Source: Amblyornis subalaris
Lineage: Eukaryota; Chordata; Aves; Passeriformes; Ptilonorhynchidae
Direction of reading: 5' to 3'
Assembly: GCA_018881555.1 (NCBI GenBank)
Contig: JACAXG010000026.1
Location: 3,653,459 to 3,717,458, forward strand
DNA: 64,000 nucleotides
A model generated the notes under the pieces. The model had not been told where the DNA came from. It did not search any database and was given only the letters and a program-made list of their open reading frames with translations. This document shows positions 51,001-63,800 of this stretch, in pieces (within the stretch, counting starts at the first letter, position 1; every line of letters starts with the position of its first letter). The position numbers and the translations under genes are program-made.

Positions 51001-53903
51001 TCGGCAGTCATATAATTAGTAGTTCAACAGTGCAGATATACAAAGAGGAAGAGTTAAAGTTGAACATACAGCCCTAATTTTGTCATTTTCTGACTTTTCA
51101 GTCCTTGACTTAGTAACCTGAATGCTTGTCTTTTAAGGTGAGTTTCACGGGGAATATGTTTAAATTTTCTGTTTCATGACCTAGTTCCTTTGTTCTGAAG
51201 ATTCAGTGCCGAGGTAAACTGTCAGAGCCCTGACAGCTGGCACCACAACAGAAATAGTGGTGGTTTTTTAAGCTTCTCTTATAGATTAACTCCTCAAAGA
51301 GCCTGCACACTTGAATGGCAGACCCTTCCAGATTCCACTTCATCACAGTCAACACTTTGACTGTTGCTGAGGAGAGATCACTCAGGATTCATTTGTTCTC
51401 TGCTGCATTTTTAATACATAAAGCTGAATTTCTAGCAAATGCCTTCTGGAAATGTGGTTTTTCCTGGACAGAAACAGAAAGAATTGTAGCCCTGGCCAAT
51501 GTGGCCCCTTGGGTAGGAACTGTAGCAGGGCAGTTGAAGATCTCAGTAGCTCTGAAGCCTGCTTCTCTAGGTTTAACACGAATTGCTTTAAGATGATTGA
51601 CAAATTTGTTTTTTCATACCAAGGCTAGTGGGAAGGAAGCAGAATTTTAGCTGTGCAATATTTGTCTGTATGTAGTTATGAAGTGCATAACACATCCTCG
51701 ACTGCTGTATCTCGTCATGGTATGGTCTGGTAGTGTTTCTACCTGCCTCTCAAACTGAGCAATTTGGGTGTGATTGTGTGCAAAAATGCAAGATGAACAA
51801 GGTAATCTTAAAAACTGAACAATGTAATCCTGAAATAATGAACAATAGGAGTTCCTACATCAGGTTGGGTACCATGATAAATGTGCATTTCAGAGTAACA
51901 CTCTGGTTGTGATTTGTTTGAACCATATGTTACCTTATTACTGAACTAGACAAATAGCTCTTTGATCTTTGTACTTTTTAATTTTCCCTTTGTCCACCAG
52001 CTTTTCTCTCACCCTTTCAGCCCAGCTAATGCTCTAACCAGGAATGAATACATTACTCTGCTGAAATTTGAACAGAAGGCTAATTCCTAATCAAAATAGG
52101 CACTAATTTCTTTCACTGCAAATTATCATCATTCATTGCANATTTGCTCTCCTTGAACTATGCCAACATGTTGTACAAATTTCAGCACTTGGGACCAGCT
52201 TCTTATATACATCAAATCAAATAATATACTATTGGCTTTTTATTATTTCTGTTGCATATTTCCATGAAAAAAAATAGTGTCGAAGACAATGAATAAATAT
52301 TGTTATTGCTACCATTATAATGAAAAGAAATATTTAAACTTTTGCTGGGTTTTTATAACAATAACAGATTATCGAATTCTTTTCTTTTTTTTTAAAAAAA
52401 AGGAAATCCACGTGAAAATGCTGAGAAACTAAATAACATGACACACTGTTTATCTCTTTGTTGCTGAAACAGATCATCCATAGGGACTACAGAGCTTTCA
52501 GGAAAAAGATACTGCTGAGGTACCAGTGGAGATCTTTATTCCAAAACCCAATGGGTATTATTTTACAAGCATTGCAAAGATGGCATTTGATATTATGAAA
52601 AAGACATACTGATCAGCCATGCTGGGAAACTGGGCCTCCCAGTTGGTGCACTTATCTGTCTTACATAGCTTTTGTGGCCTTCTAGGTGTCATCACATGTA
52701 TGCCCACACATATACTATGTCTTCAAACACCTTTTCCCAGATACAATAGTATTTTATAGCACCATCTGTTCAAAGGATGGATTTAATAGATTTATAATAA
52801 TGCCATCAGGCAAATAGCTCTGCAAATTGCAAATACGGTTAAAATATACACAAAAGATAGAAACATTAAACACAGCAATTATGGTTTTCTCTTTGGTCTT
52901 GAAACGTGTGTGTGTCTGGATACAATTCCTTTCCTCTGGTGCTGAGTTATAGTGCATATCTGTATGCAAACAGGATTTGGAACATTTTCTTAATCATGGT
53001 TTTTGTTCTTTTGTTTGCTGTTTTTTCTTTCAAGATAGAAATCTCTAATATAGTGTTCCTTGCATGTGAAAAACATTGATTATAGTGTAAATGAAATAAT
53101 TGAAAATATAAAATGTGTGAAATCTAATTACCTGCTGCTGAAGGGTCTGCTCCAAGTAGTCTAGCACTGGGGCTGTTTTATTCATGGGACTTACTTTTTA
53201 GAAGGAATAAACTTCAAAACGTGGGGAACAATATATTCCAGAAATTAAAAATTTCTTGGAGTGAGATACCTAAAACTGAATTTCTGCCCTGCTTCATTTA
53301 CAGTATGTTGAAATTAATAAAATATTTTCCACTAGGAAGTCCATACAAGGCCTTTGATTTGTTTGCTATTCAGTCCTGGCTTTGGAAAGCTCCCAAACAG
53401 AGTATTTAACATGTATACAGTTACCTGAAAATGTGGGAGATGATCTCTGTTGTAAAAGGAGAAGGTGGTGGGATATTTCCTAAATCCTAGGCAAATCACA
53501 AAAAGGCAAGGCTGTATTTCACTTGACAATAAGATGATCTTAAATGCTATAATTAAAAACAAGAGAGTTACTTTCATTAAATAGTGAACCCCCATTGTGC
53601 CGATTATCCTCATAATGTTTTGCATAATGCTTGTGAATCTATAATGCTTAAAGATACAAGATGAAACACACCGTAAAGATAGAGAGGAAAAACTGCCACC
53701 TAACTCTGAACTATTAATTGAGGTTTTTTTTCCTTTTTGTTTTGTTATAAGCTTTCTAGATAACTGATAGGAAACTTCTAGCTACCTGTTCACCTCTAAT
53801 AAAGGGGAGTATTTACACTCTGAGGAGAACAAAAGGTTTTCAGGAGCAATTTTCTTAGCCACAGAGAAATTTTGCAGGAAGGAGGAATCAGAGATTTATT
53901 GTA

Positions 53904-53978
53904 TTTTTTTTCTGGTTTGGTAATGCTTTTTTGTGCTGTTGGGGTTTTTTTTTTTTGGTTTTGGGTCGTTGTTTTTTT
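53904..53978. repeat. T/G-rich low-complexity tract
   Basis: Runs of 7-12 T separated by G-rich steps, followed by a C-rich segment (CCCAGCC... and a C7 run near 54002). A strand-asymmetric simple-sequence region with no coding content. Confidence 0.85.
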
Positions 53979-54392
53979 CCCAGCCTGCGCCACCCCTGTA
54001 GCCCCCCCACTGCCACAACCTTGTCCTGCAAACCCAGTACAACCATGAGTGATTAGGAAGGTACCGGCAGAGGTGGGATCTTGGGAATGTACAANGGTTT
54101 CTCTGGCTTAGCAGTGCTTGGAGGAGCCTGGAGAATATCTCAGCTACTGCATTGTGCTGTAACTTGCTCAGCCCTAAACAGCCAAGGGAGAGATGACCAT
54201 AGCTAGGACTTGTTCAGAAAACAGTCAGTAAGAGAAGGAGTCTCAAGCTGAGGCAAGAGGAATAATATTGTGAAACTGTGCAGAATCAATATTTAGGTGC
54301 TAAAGCCATTTCCAGTGGTTTCCACTGTGGCAAACACCGCGGGAGCATCGATCGCTGTGGCACCCAGCGAGCTGCAGATTTTCTTCCCATCA

Positions 54393-54605
54393 CAAACGAC
54401 AGGCAGAGTGGAGGCCCTGGGGCAGGAGAGGGGAAGCTGTAACCTGGCTCACAGCTGTCATGTCGGTGTCCACAGCTGCCAACACGCTGTCGGCTCTCGT
54501 GTCTGATAAGACGTGCTCCCTTTCCTTGGCTTGCTCTCCGGTTTCTGCTGCTAGTAGGCCCATGGCCAGCTTGTCTTCCAGTAACTTGCAGGATAAATCT
54601 TCCCA
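54393..54605 (-). other. Coding-like frame in a GC-rich patch
   Basis: One minus-strand frame is open for 71 codons between a TGA at 54608-54606 and a TGA at 54392-54390. It reads as a plausible helical, acidic peptide, including LLEDKLAMGLLAAETGEQAK. A different minus frame is open for 117 codons over 54286-54639, and plus frames are also open. That is what a local rise in GC and CpG content produces, so coding status is doubtful. No family was recognised. Confidence 0.12.
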
Positions 54606-57257
54606 TCATCTCTGTTGTTGTCTTGCACTCTCCAGTCATTTCTTATTTTTAGGCATACGCGCTTTTGGCTAATCTGTGCTGCCTGAGGCACGAGCCCTTT
54701 GTGTTCCTTTCCACTGTAATCAAAAAGAGCCTGAGCCCAGAAGATGCCAAAAGACATCAGTTTCCCTTGTAGGCAGTGTAAGCTGAGTGTGTTCAGCGAC
54801 TCCAAGGATGCTTAACACACTTCTAGGATGAAGCCCATAATACCTATTTATCCAAACACAGTCTTCACAGTACAAAGGGCTGCATTTAATTTTTATTGAG
54901 GATTAATACTCTATTTCAAAATTCATTTTCTCCAGCAGCAGTGAATTTTGGGACTGTAAGGAATGCACTGTGTGCTAGAATCAAGATCACTATGTTGACT
55001 AGTCCAGATGAATTCCACAGAACTGCAGGCGGCAGCCCAAACCAGTCTCCTCAACAGAATTCATTAAAACTTCAGGAAACTATTATAGAAGCCTTTTTGT
55101 TTTCACTCCTGGATTTTATTATTTGGGTTTCTTTTAAAGACCATCTTCCACACACCCTTTCCCTCCTCTTTGCTTTTTACTGGACAGCATCAGCAGTCCT
55201 AACCCAGAGTTGTCAGTGTTTTGGGACATACCAATGTTTAAATTCATTTTAGAGGAAAGGAAGGTAATTTAATAATTTGTGTTTAGTGGCTACAGTCTGT
55301 GTACACAGCTATGAGAGCAGAGGTGTTTGGATGTATCCATATACGTGTGCATGAGAAAGCTCATAAATAATAGCAGCTTCTTTCATGTAAGAATATTTTG
55401 CACGTGAGTGTGTTTGTAGAAATATTTGTATGCATTTCTCATTGTGATGTGATAATAAGAGTTTTAGAATAGCAGCAGTGCAGCTTCTGGGTACTACAAT
55501 ACAGTACCATGTTGGATTGTCTATGTAGCAAGCACACAAAGGCAGTGTTGCAGCATGCCGAAGTATCTTCCACAAGGAACCTCGTTTTACTTCTCTGAGT
55601 ATCTAAATAAATTATGAAAAATATAAAATACAATTCGTGAAGTACATAAGAGAAGTGCCTACAAAGCATGGCAGATCTCAAGGAAATGTTGATGTTTTTA
55701 GTTCTGTCATCCATCACCATAATGAGTGCCAAAACTCCTTTGAAAATTAGCTGTCTGTGATTAGGCAGGTTTCAGAGTGCAGGTTGTTTCTGTATCTGAT
55801 TCTGAAATATATTAATATGAATGTTATGCTAATTTGTCTACTTTTGACCTAGAGCTTATCTCAAAGATTCAAGAGGATATTGCCTCATTAAGTATCTCAC
55901 TCGCAAAGTAAAACTACCTTCACCTTCTCACTTCATTAGATGGAATCGTTACTTTTTTTCTTTTGGGGAAGAGTGAATAAACAAGAGTCCTTCAAGATTC
56001 ATTGCTTATTTCTACCTCAAGTATAGTTATCTTGTGCATACATAATAGAGGTATTAAAATTAGTATTCAGCTCTAATTCTCCACAGTCTAACTGATAGTG
56101 TTTTGATGAGTTTTGGAGTTTCTGTTCTGTCTGGGAATTTTAGTGATGAGGTAAGGGAGACAGACAGCAGCTTGGTTTTCATAAGCTGAGTTGACCTTGC
56201 AGGACACAGAAGCATGAAATGTTTATTGTGAAACTGAATAAATGTTCCTAACAGGCAACGAGTGTGCATAAAGGAAAACAAAAACACAGACACCTTCATA
56301 AATATCCCAGACTGACCAGGAATTCATATTATTGCATTTCTTTAGGACAAAATCATCCCTCTCAAAATGTACAAGTCACATTTATTTTTAATATTGTAAT
56401 TTTGATTTCTGCCTTTGCCTGACACTGCAGAGAGATATTTCCCCCCCACAATCAGTGGGACAATTTAGCTATGTTGTCCTCCCTCCCAAAAATCTTCCCT
56501 CCCTGTCACCTGGCCTCACCTACAGTTTGGAGAGGGTTGAAGAGTGGAATTTGCACCCATACAATGATCTAAATTGCCCAAAATTAGATTGTGTTGAAAC
56601 CAGTGATTCAACTTTGAACCTTGCAATTTTTTATTTAAAACTTAAATGAAGTACTAGAGGAATACAAAATATTTTACGTATCCTCACTGTCTATTTTTAA
56701 CTCTTCTGTGAGTCTTATATTTGAATGTAAATTTAATTTAAAAAAACCTGACAAGTAGGCTCTTTTGTTATTTTACCACTATCATTATAAATAAGTAGAG
56801 CAAGCAACCTCTCTAAATACCTCTTCGTCTTTACAGCTCCATTGCAGGTCTGTTCAACTATTGCACAATCAGACCCTCTCCTTTCTCTGACTTCCAATAT
56901 CCTCGGTGATCCCTCAGTCTTTCTCAAGGAAACTTCTCCTAGCACTGGGGATGCCCCCTAATTTTGATTTACTTCTGGCAACAGCCACAGAAATCCAGGG
57001 ACTTAAAGTGCAGCCCTGGTCCCTAAACTCTGTAATGGTTGCTTATATCATTTGATTTAGCCCAGTGAATGGCCCAAAGAAGATTAAAATGCTTCCTTCT
57101 GCCTAGCTGAGATATACTGCTTTGCTGAAATATGTCCCTGACCTCTTCTGCTGATCTGTAATATGGAGGCTAATAGCCCTTAAAAGTGTTTTCCTGCCTA
57201 GTGGAACTGCTAAGGCTGTGCTTCTTCATATGTTCCAAGTGGTTTGGTGTGCCTTTC

Positions 57258-57271
57258 TTTTTTTTTTTTTT
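57258..57271. repeat. Poly(T)14 run
   Basis: Fourteen uninterrupted T residues flanked by CC. Confidence 0.9.
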
Positions 57272-58244
57272 CCTTCCTTTTAATCTCAGTAAAACACCTT
57301 TGTGCAGTCTCCTGAGGGTACCCTCACATCTCTCTGTTCAAACCCCAACGTACATGGCTTTATTTTTCCTTCTTACAGAAGTGCAGCTAACACGAGTCAT
57401 TTCGGTAGGAATGACTCACAGACCTGTGATGTCCTCAAGTTACAGAAATGTCCTATTGCTACCCAAGGAGAGGAAGGACCCTCCTGCAAGCCAACTTGTC
57501 CTTCTGGGACACAGAGAGCTTCAGGGCAAACCTCTGTAGAAGGGTTTGAAATGCACTAGGATATGTCCATATGTTCATCTGAACCAGACTGAATGCTTGC
57601 TGTTTCCAGTCCTGTACTGCTCCAGCATCCTGGGGATGTGTGCTTCATTCCCAGCAGTAACACAAAGTTCCAATCAGAACTTTAAAGATGGCATTTTGTC
57701 CTGTGATTACTAACAAAAAATTCAGTCTCTGGGTGATCTGTGTGGATGCACCCGAGTGTGTGTTGCCCTGCTTTACCCTAAGGGCAAATGTAGCTCTATG
57801 TGAAGCTACTGTAGAGAAAGACTAGTATTTTCTAATTCTGTGAAACTTGGCCTTTTTTCTAGGAAGGAGCCAAGGTAGTGCAGCAAAGTAAATGGTTGAA
57901 GGTCATTGAATGAATGATAAATATCATGCCATATAGAGAGCAGCATAACCCCCTGATGGAACTGGAGCAGTGCTTATCTATGCACACTACAATGATGCTG
58001 TTTATTTTTGGGATAAAAGCTAAATTACTTGTATATCCTCTTGGCTATCCCTTCCTTCATACCCTCACATATTTCTCATGGCTTTTATGTCGTGAAACAA
58101 CAATGCTGAGAGATAAGAGTATATAAATTTTATTTGGGCCACTGGAAAGTATTTGCATACATTTTTTTTTTCTTTTAGTTACTATGTGTTGAGATAATGT
58201 AAAGCAGAAATGCAAATACTTTCACAAATTATTAATTTCTGAAG

Positions 58245-58283
58245 AAAAACAACCAACCAACAAACAAAACCAGAACAAAACAC
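58245..58283. repeat. A/C-rich low-complexity tract
   Basis: AAAACAACCAACCAACAAAC-type sequence, an imperfect AACC/AAAC repeat. Confidence 0.75.
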
Positions 58284-60854
58284 AGTAAGCAGCAATATAA
58301 AAGCCAAGGCTCAGTCCTGGCTTGGCAGCAGTCAGTTAGTGTTTCAGTCTCATATATTCCACTGGAATCTGCCAGTGCAGCCAGGGGTAATATTTGCTAA
58401 GAAGTCAGTCAGATGTCAGCTTCAGCTTCTTAAAATTGCTTTATGTGCTGCTGAGAATGATGGCAAAATCCTATTCTCTTCCATTATTTACAGTTCACAA
58501 ATATTTCTGCTGTTTTAATGGTCTGCCCTCTATATAATATTTGTTTTGCCGTATTCTGGAATTCAAATTTTTTTTGAATGATACATCAATTAATTAGATG
58601 CTAATTTCAGGAGATTAGGAGGGGCAGAGATGGTGATTGATGAAGGGAGTCACTAGTGTTTCTCTTAACAAAGTAACAATGCCTGGTACTTGTTATCCTC
58701 CTATTTCTTATTGCTGCTTTGCAATATGTTCTTAGGAGCAGACGTTATTTACTATAGAAACTTAAATGTCTTTATTGACAAATAGCAGGAGACAGACCCT
58801 CAGGAAGAGTGGCTTCATTAGCATGCAGCTTATACTATTTTTCAAGAATATGTTTGAGCCTTTACACTTTTTTTTGAACACTAAAATGCTGATAGTAAAT
58901 GACAGTGGGAATAAGTGCAGCTGGCAGGATAAAACCAATGGTTTAAAAAGCCTCAATCTGTTTTCCTGATCTGTTTTCACCATGTGTGATACAGTCTTAA
59001 AAGCTATACATTTTTAAAATGATGGATGCAGTATTTATAGTAGTGATTTTTATATTTCCTTTTGCCAAGGAAGGGCAAAGAACTTAATTTTGTATCACAC
59101 AATTTACAAGGAAGATATCACAAAGTTCTTTTCCAAAGAACTGCTACTGGGTGAGGACAGAAGCTGTGTGAACGTGACTGTAATAGTAACTGCTTCATTT
59201 TAAATCCTCAGCTTCATTTTTAAGAGCCTCATTTTGTGTAGACTTTTTATCGATGCAAAATGTCAGATGGGAAAGAGAATGCACAAAGTGCCTGGAGGGT
59301 TTTCTTCCACCTGTGTGGGCAGTTACCACCCCTGTTCTCAGCAAGGAGCAGGAATTGCTTCCCCCTTTTCCCCTGGGAGGATTCCCACTGGCCNTGGACA
59401 GCAGAGGTGCTCCCAGGGGAGCACTGCTCATCTCCTCTGTGGCACGCTCTGCTTTTCCCAGGTGGAATTCATCCCCCCCACAGGGTGCTGATGGAATTAT
59501 GGCAGAGGGGCTGGGCTTACAAGCCATGGCTAAGTTTGCAACATTGCATTTATATATCTAACACTTTATTTTCCTCTTCATATCCTTGAGCACCCCCTGG
59601 CCCCCATCTTCCCTATCAAGGAGAGCTGATGAATAGTTGAACAAGTTGAATGGACAAGTTGCTGTTAGGGCTCTTTCTGGCTGTGCAAAATCACACTGAG
59701 AAGNGAAAAAATCTGGTTTTCCCTAGGAACTAATAATCCTTCATTACTGGGACCTGTGGGCTACTACCCGTGAGCAGCTGCTTGAACATCTTCCGCACCA
59801 GTTCCTCTTCCTCTCACTGACAGCCAANTGAAAGCAAAGTCCTCCTTGCAGTCTCTTCCGGAGGATTTGTACTAAATGAGAGAAGATACTACCCCAGCAC
59901 ATGGAAACTAATCACCTTGCTTCTCCCTATTAGTTCCCAACTTAGTTTACTTCTTTCTGGGGGCTGCTTAGTACCCTCTCCTTCTTTTTCCTGTTCTCAG
60001 AGCTGCTTGCCTTCCTCTCCTGAATCTCATTCTCCTAAATGCACTACAATAGTAGCCATTTATGCCAAAATTGGTATCTAATCCCTGTGCGAATCTAAGA
60101 ATTAAGCAGTGCAAAGAGATGAAAAATGGGTAACATTGATGTAGTTTTGGAACTCTGTAACATATTTATTTCTGAAAGAAGCATATGATCCATGGTTTGT
60201 GCCTATCTACATAACAGGGGGAAAAGGCTTCTAGACCACACCATCATGTAGTGACTTTGTTCAGTGCCTTAGTTTGAAAAGACGATCATAAAACAGAAAA
60301 ACACAAGACTGCTGATTCAAAACCAGATTTTGTAAGTATTAAGGATAATGAGAAGTGATTGAAATGAAACAGAGGCAAAGCAAAGCAGTGCAATAAAAAT
60401 TAGTGTACAGCTCTTTCAGAGGAAAAGAGTATTTGCTACTAAGCTCAGTTTTCTAAACGTCTTGAGCAAAGAACATTGAGGATAATTTGAAAGCAAGACA
60501 GTGAGTACTTTCAAGGATGATCTTTTCATGTTGGAGATAAACTGGAGTAGTAACCTAGAGACACTGGCCTGCTTACAAGTTTTTTGGTTTTTTTTAGTTG
60601 ATTAACTTAAGGTTTAGCAGTAAATGTTGAACAGTTGAAAAAAATATTAAAACTGTTTCATTCACNACTTTGAAAGTGTCTGCTGAAAAGAATTGCTTAG
60701 TTTTGCATAAATAATGACAAATGTGCTTGCTTGCAGTTGTGCATTCAGGCTACTCAAAGCTATGATTGTAAAGCTAAGCTTAAAATGCCCTCTGTGAGTT
60801 TAGCAATACACACATTTGGCTTTCAAAGGAATAGAAAATATGATGCACAGCTTC

Positions 60855-60884
60855 AATTTACCATAAAATGGTAAATTAATTTAC
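60855..60884. repeat. Two overlapping perfect palindromes
   Basis: Arms AATTTACCAT (60855-60864) and ATGGTAAATT (60868-60877) flank the loop AAA. The right arm is itself part of a 14-base perfect palindrome, GTAAATTAATTTAC (60871-60884). The core TTTACCAT-NNN-ATGGTAAA is the same as at 35026-35044. Confidence 0.9.
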
Positions 60885-63800
60885 ATTATTAGGACAGGAA
60901 AATGTAACNGAATTTTCTTTTGGTATCAAGAGGATGATAGTAAAAAAATAGGATCCTATTGACTTATTTTATATTTGTAGGTTATGAGATAAAATGTTTT
61001 CATATATAAGGTTTACATCACCAGAGGTCTGACATACTGCTTGTGAAAATTAATGAAAGATTGGCCACTGAGCTTTGGATTACCTATTAAATCTGTGTGA
61101 ATCATGCCATTATTGCTAATACTGAAGCTGACAATTTTGGAAGCAAGTAACCTTATATTTTAACATAATTGATTAAAATTATAATAAACTATATAACAAG
61201 ACTTGTAAATAAGTCTACAGTCAAAAAAAGTCAAGGCTGCTTGGCATGCAACCTGAGTATGAAATTAAATAGATGGTATTAAAGTCTGTNGCATTTCTTT
61301 ATCTTAATTTATCTTTTCCATTTTATATCCTTTTTTTTGAGTAATGCTTTGAGAATGTGTCAGCTGAAATACAGGTTTATAGTTACAAGAGAAGGATTGG
61401 TTACAGTGATGGTTTAGTCACTGATATTTTATCAATCTAATATATTAAAGCTGGGACACAGTCACACTTATTGATGTTGCAACAGTAAGATGTATCAGCT
61501 GTATTAATATATTTAGCTTCACATTTACTTGTATTGATATTACGTCAGCATAATGTAATAANGGAAAAAGTGATTGTGTCTTAATTTCGAGTTTTCCAGA
61601 GGACGGTGATTCTATTTGATCCTGAACTGGTACCTGAGCTTTGAAATATTTTTATAATTTTGTACGAAATTTAATATTTTGACCATTTGGGAGAAATACA
61701 AAACTATACTGAAATGCCCCTCTTTTTATGTAGAGAAAAACAAGCCCTCTTATTTTGTATGCCATTTTTGGCACACAGTTTGTCCACTTCCATGTGAACA
61801 TGATTGCCCTTTCTCTGAAAATGACAAAAATCTCGTTACCCAAAACAGTGTTTCCTCAAAACAACAACAACAATGAATAACAACTTATGGAAAAAAAGAT
61901 AACATAAATTTGTGTCTGGCTTCAAACTAATGNTTTTTTTCCTGCTTATCTGGTAATGGCTAAATATGTTCCTCTAGTTTCTGTTCTACTTTAATTCAGC
62001 CTACTAATTGTCCAGTAATTCAGAATTCCTGTTTTGTTCTTTATAGTCTCTGATTTAAAAAGACACGTAATCGAGGCCTTTACTGTCAGAGTGTTTCTGG
62101 CTGTGTATGCATTTGTGACAGGTAGGCACAAATGGTATTTCTTATGCTTTTANGTCCTCATGGGGCAGGCAGGTACATTACAGAATTTCTCCTGACAACC
62201 CAGGANAAACTGATATAATATAAATTACTTCATTTAGATGTTACCATCCTCTTCTGTAACTGATTTGTGATGTTCCATCTGCTAATAATGTATTTGTTTA
62301 CAGCAAGTTTTTCCATTCATCTTTAGCCTATTAGTGGGTTTTCAGAATTTTTGGCACGTGGTCAGTTAATCCAGAGGTCTCATGGCAACAGCTGGAACAT
62401 GGGAAAGTCTGTGCAGCCTAGAGATGTTTTCCAGACATTTAATTTCTGTCTCATATATTGAAGTGGAAAAAATCTTTCTTTGTGGTCAGTCATGAGAATG
62501 TTTTTGACATCCACTAGTTTGTGAGTATGCAAGGACACAATAATATGGATAATGATGAATACCAAGTGTTTTTCAAGGACTGGAACTCTGCCTCATCAAC
62601 ACATCTGCCAAGATCAGACTTCTTAATATTAAGAAATAACCAGTCTATTTATAGAGTACAGAAATCTTGGGCTTTCTGCAAGCAAATCTTGCCATTCTGA
62701 GATCACTGAACACAAATGTATAGAGAGCATTGCAAACACAGAACTGTTGTGGGTATGTTACATCTTAGATGCTCATGGAGAATGGAATTTGATGCAGCTA
62801 CTCAAATCACTGCAAATGGGAGAAAACACTTTGNTTTTGGATACAACTTTTTACCCTGTCCTTGGGGCATAAATTTCACACTTTTTCTTTNGCTTTTTGA
62901 CTAAAAGGAGTTCCGAGCCTCCTACATTTTCAGTGCAGCCCAGATGACTCTGCTCTCCAAAAGTCTGTCTTTTTGAAGTAGAAATCCATAGTTTATTAAT
63001 CTTAGGTTAAATTGAATTTACTCAGGATCACCCCATTCAAGGTTATTTTCTGCAATCAGCTTTCCTTCTGTGTCCTTGCCACTTACCAAAACCTCATTTA
63101 AAAATAGCACAGAATCGTGTCTTGCTGACTCAGTAGGTGTTTGGTGAAGTCTGTTTACTATTGCATCTTGAAATACCTGCACTTTATAATTGTANTTAGC
63201 GTTAATTAGTCAGTCTACACTACTTACCCTGTTACAGTTACTTCTATACTTTACTTTCTAGTGAGTATAATCTTTGACATTTGAGTTATAATTAAGTTTT
63301 TAGGATTAAATTTTACATTTTTTCTTTAAAATTATATGTAAAACCAAGGTTTGATTGCTGATGCTTAGTATTGCTTTCTTCACTTGGACAGCTTTGGAGA
63401 CTCTGAACTTCNTCACTAGAAGTCCATAGTTGGTGCTGTATTGTCCAGAAATTATAATCTTGAACTAGGTATCATAAAAACTTAGAAATAGTCAAGCCCA
63501 GCAAAAATCCAGTTTATTGATCTTAACGAACTAACAGTAAATGCTACAAAGCTTGATTATTGTTCTGTTTCTTTATTATCTGCTCTTCCATCTTATCGTG
63601 GTATTTCATTTTCCTGTTTCATTTACACTGTACAAAACAGCTCACATGTTTCTCACTGTCCAACCAACTTCTGTCTTCCACCTCATTGATACTCCCTTAT
63701 TCATTGCTGCATATCTGTTTACCTGTTATTTTTCTTTTGTATACTAAAGCCAGATGGAGATCTGCCTGTCNTTTTTCCCCTAACCTTCTCCCACCACTAC

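Larger units (their letters stand above)
46121..54279. other. AT-rich non-coding block, no gene seen
   Basis: Only the AGG microsatellite and the T/G-rich tract at 53.9 kb were recognised. The region 47880-48120 is non-repetitive with several TAAT/ATTA-type cores and could be a conserved element. The longest frame (142 minus codons, 47079-47507) shows no domain. Confidence 0.6.
54661..60854. other. Non-coding block with GC-richer patch at about 59260-59560
   Basis: At 59260-59560 three plus frames and one minus frame are open together, the signature of base composition rather than coding. The rest is AT-rich and featureless apart from poly(T) and A/C-rich tracts. The stretch 54096-59393 contains no N, the longest such gap in the window. 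Confidence 0.6.

Noticed and set aside
54286..54639. 117-codon minus-strand frame as a gene
   Set aside because: It competes with a different, equally plausible minus frame and with open plus frames in the same CpG-containing patch.
59195..59589. Several overlapping 85-110-codon frames on both strands
   Set aside because: Simultaneous opening of four frames reflects local GC content; no protein family was recognised.
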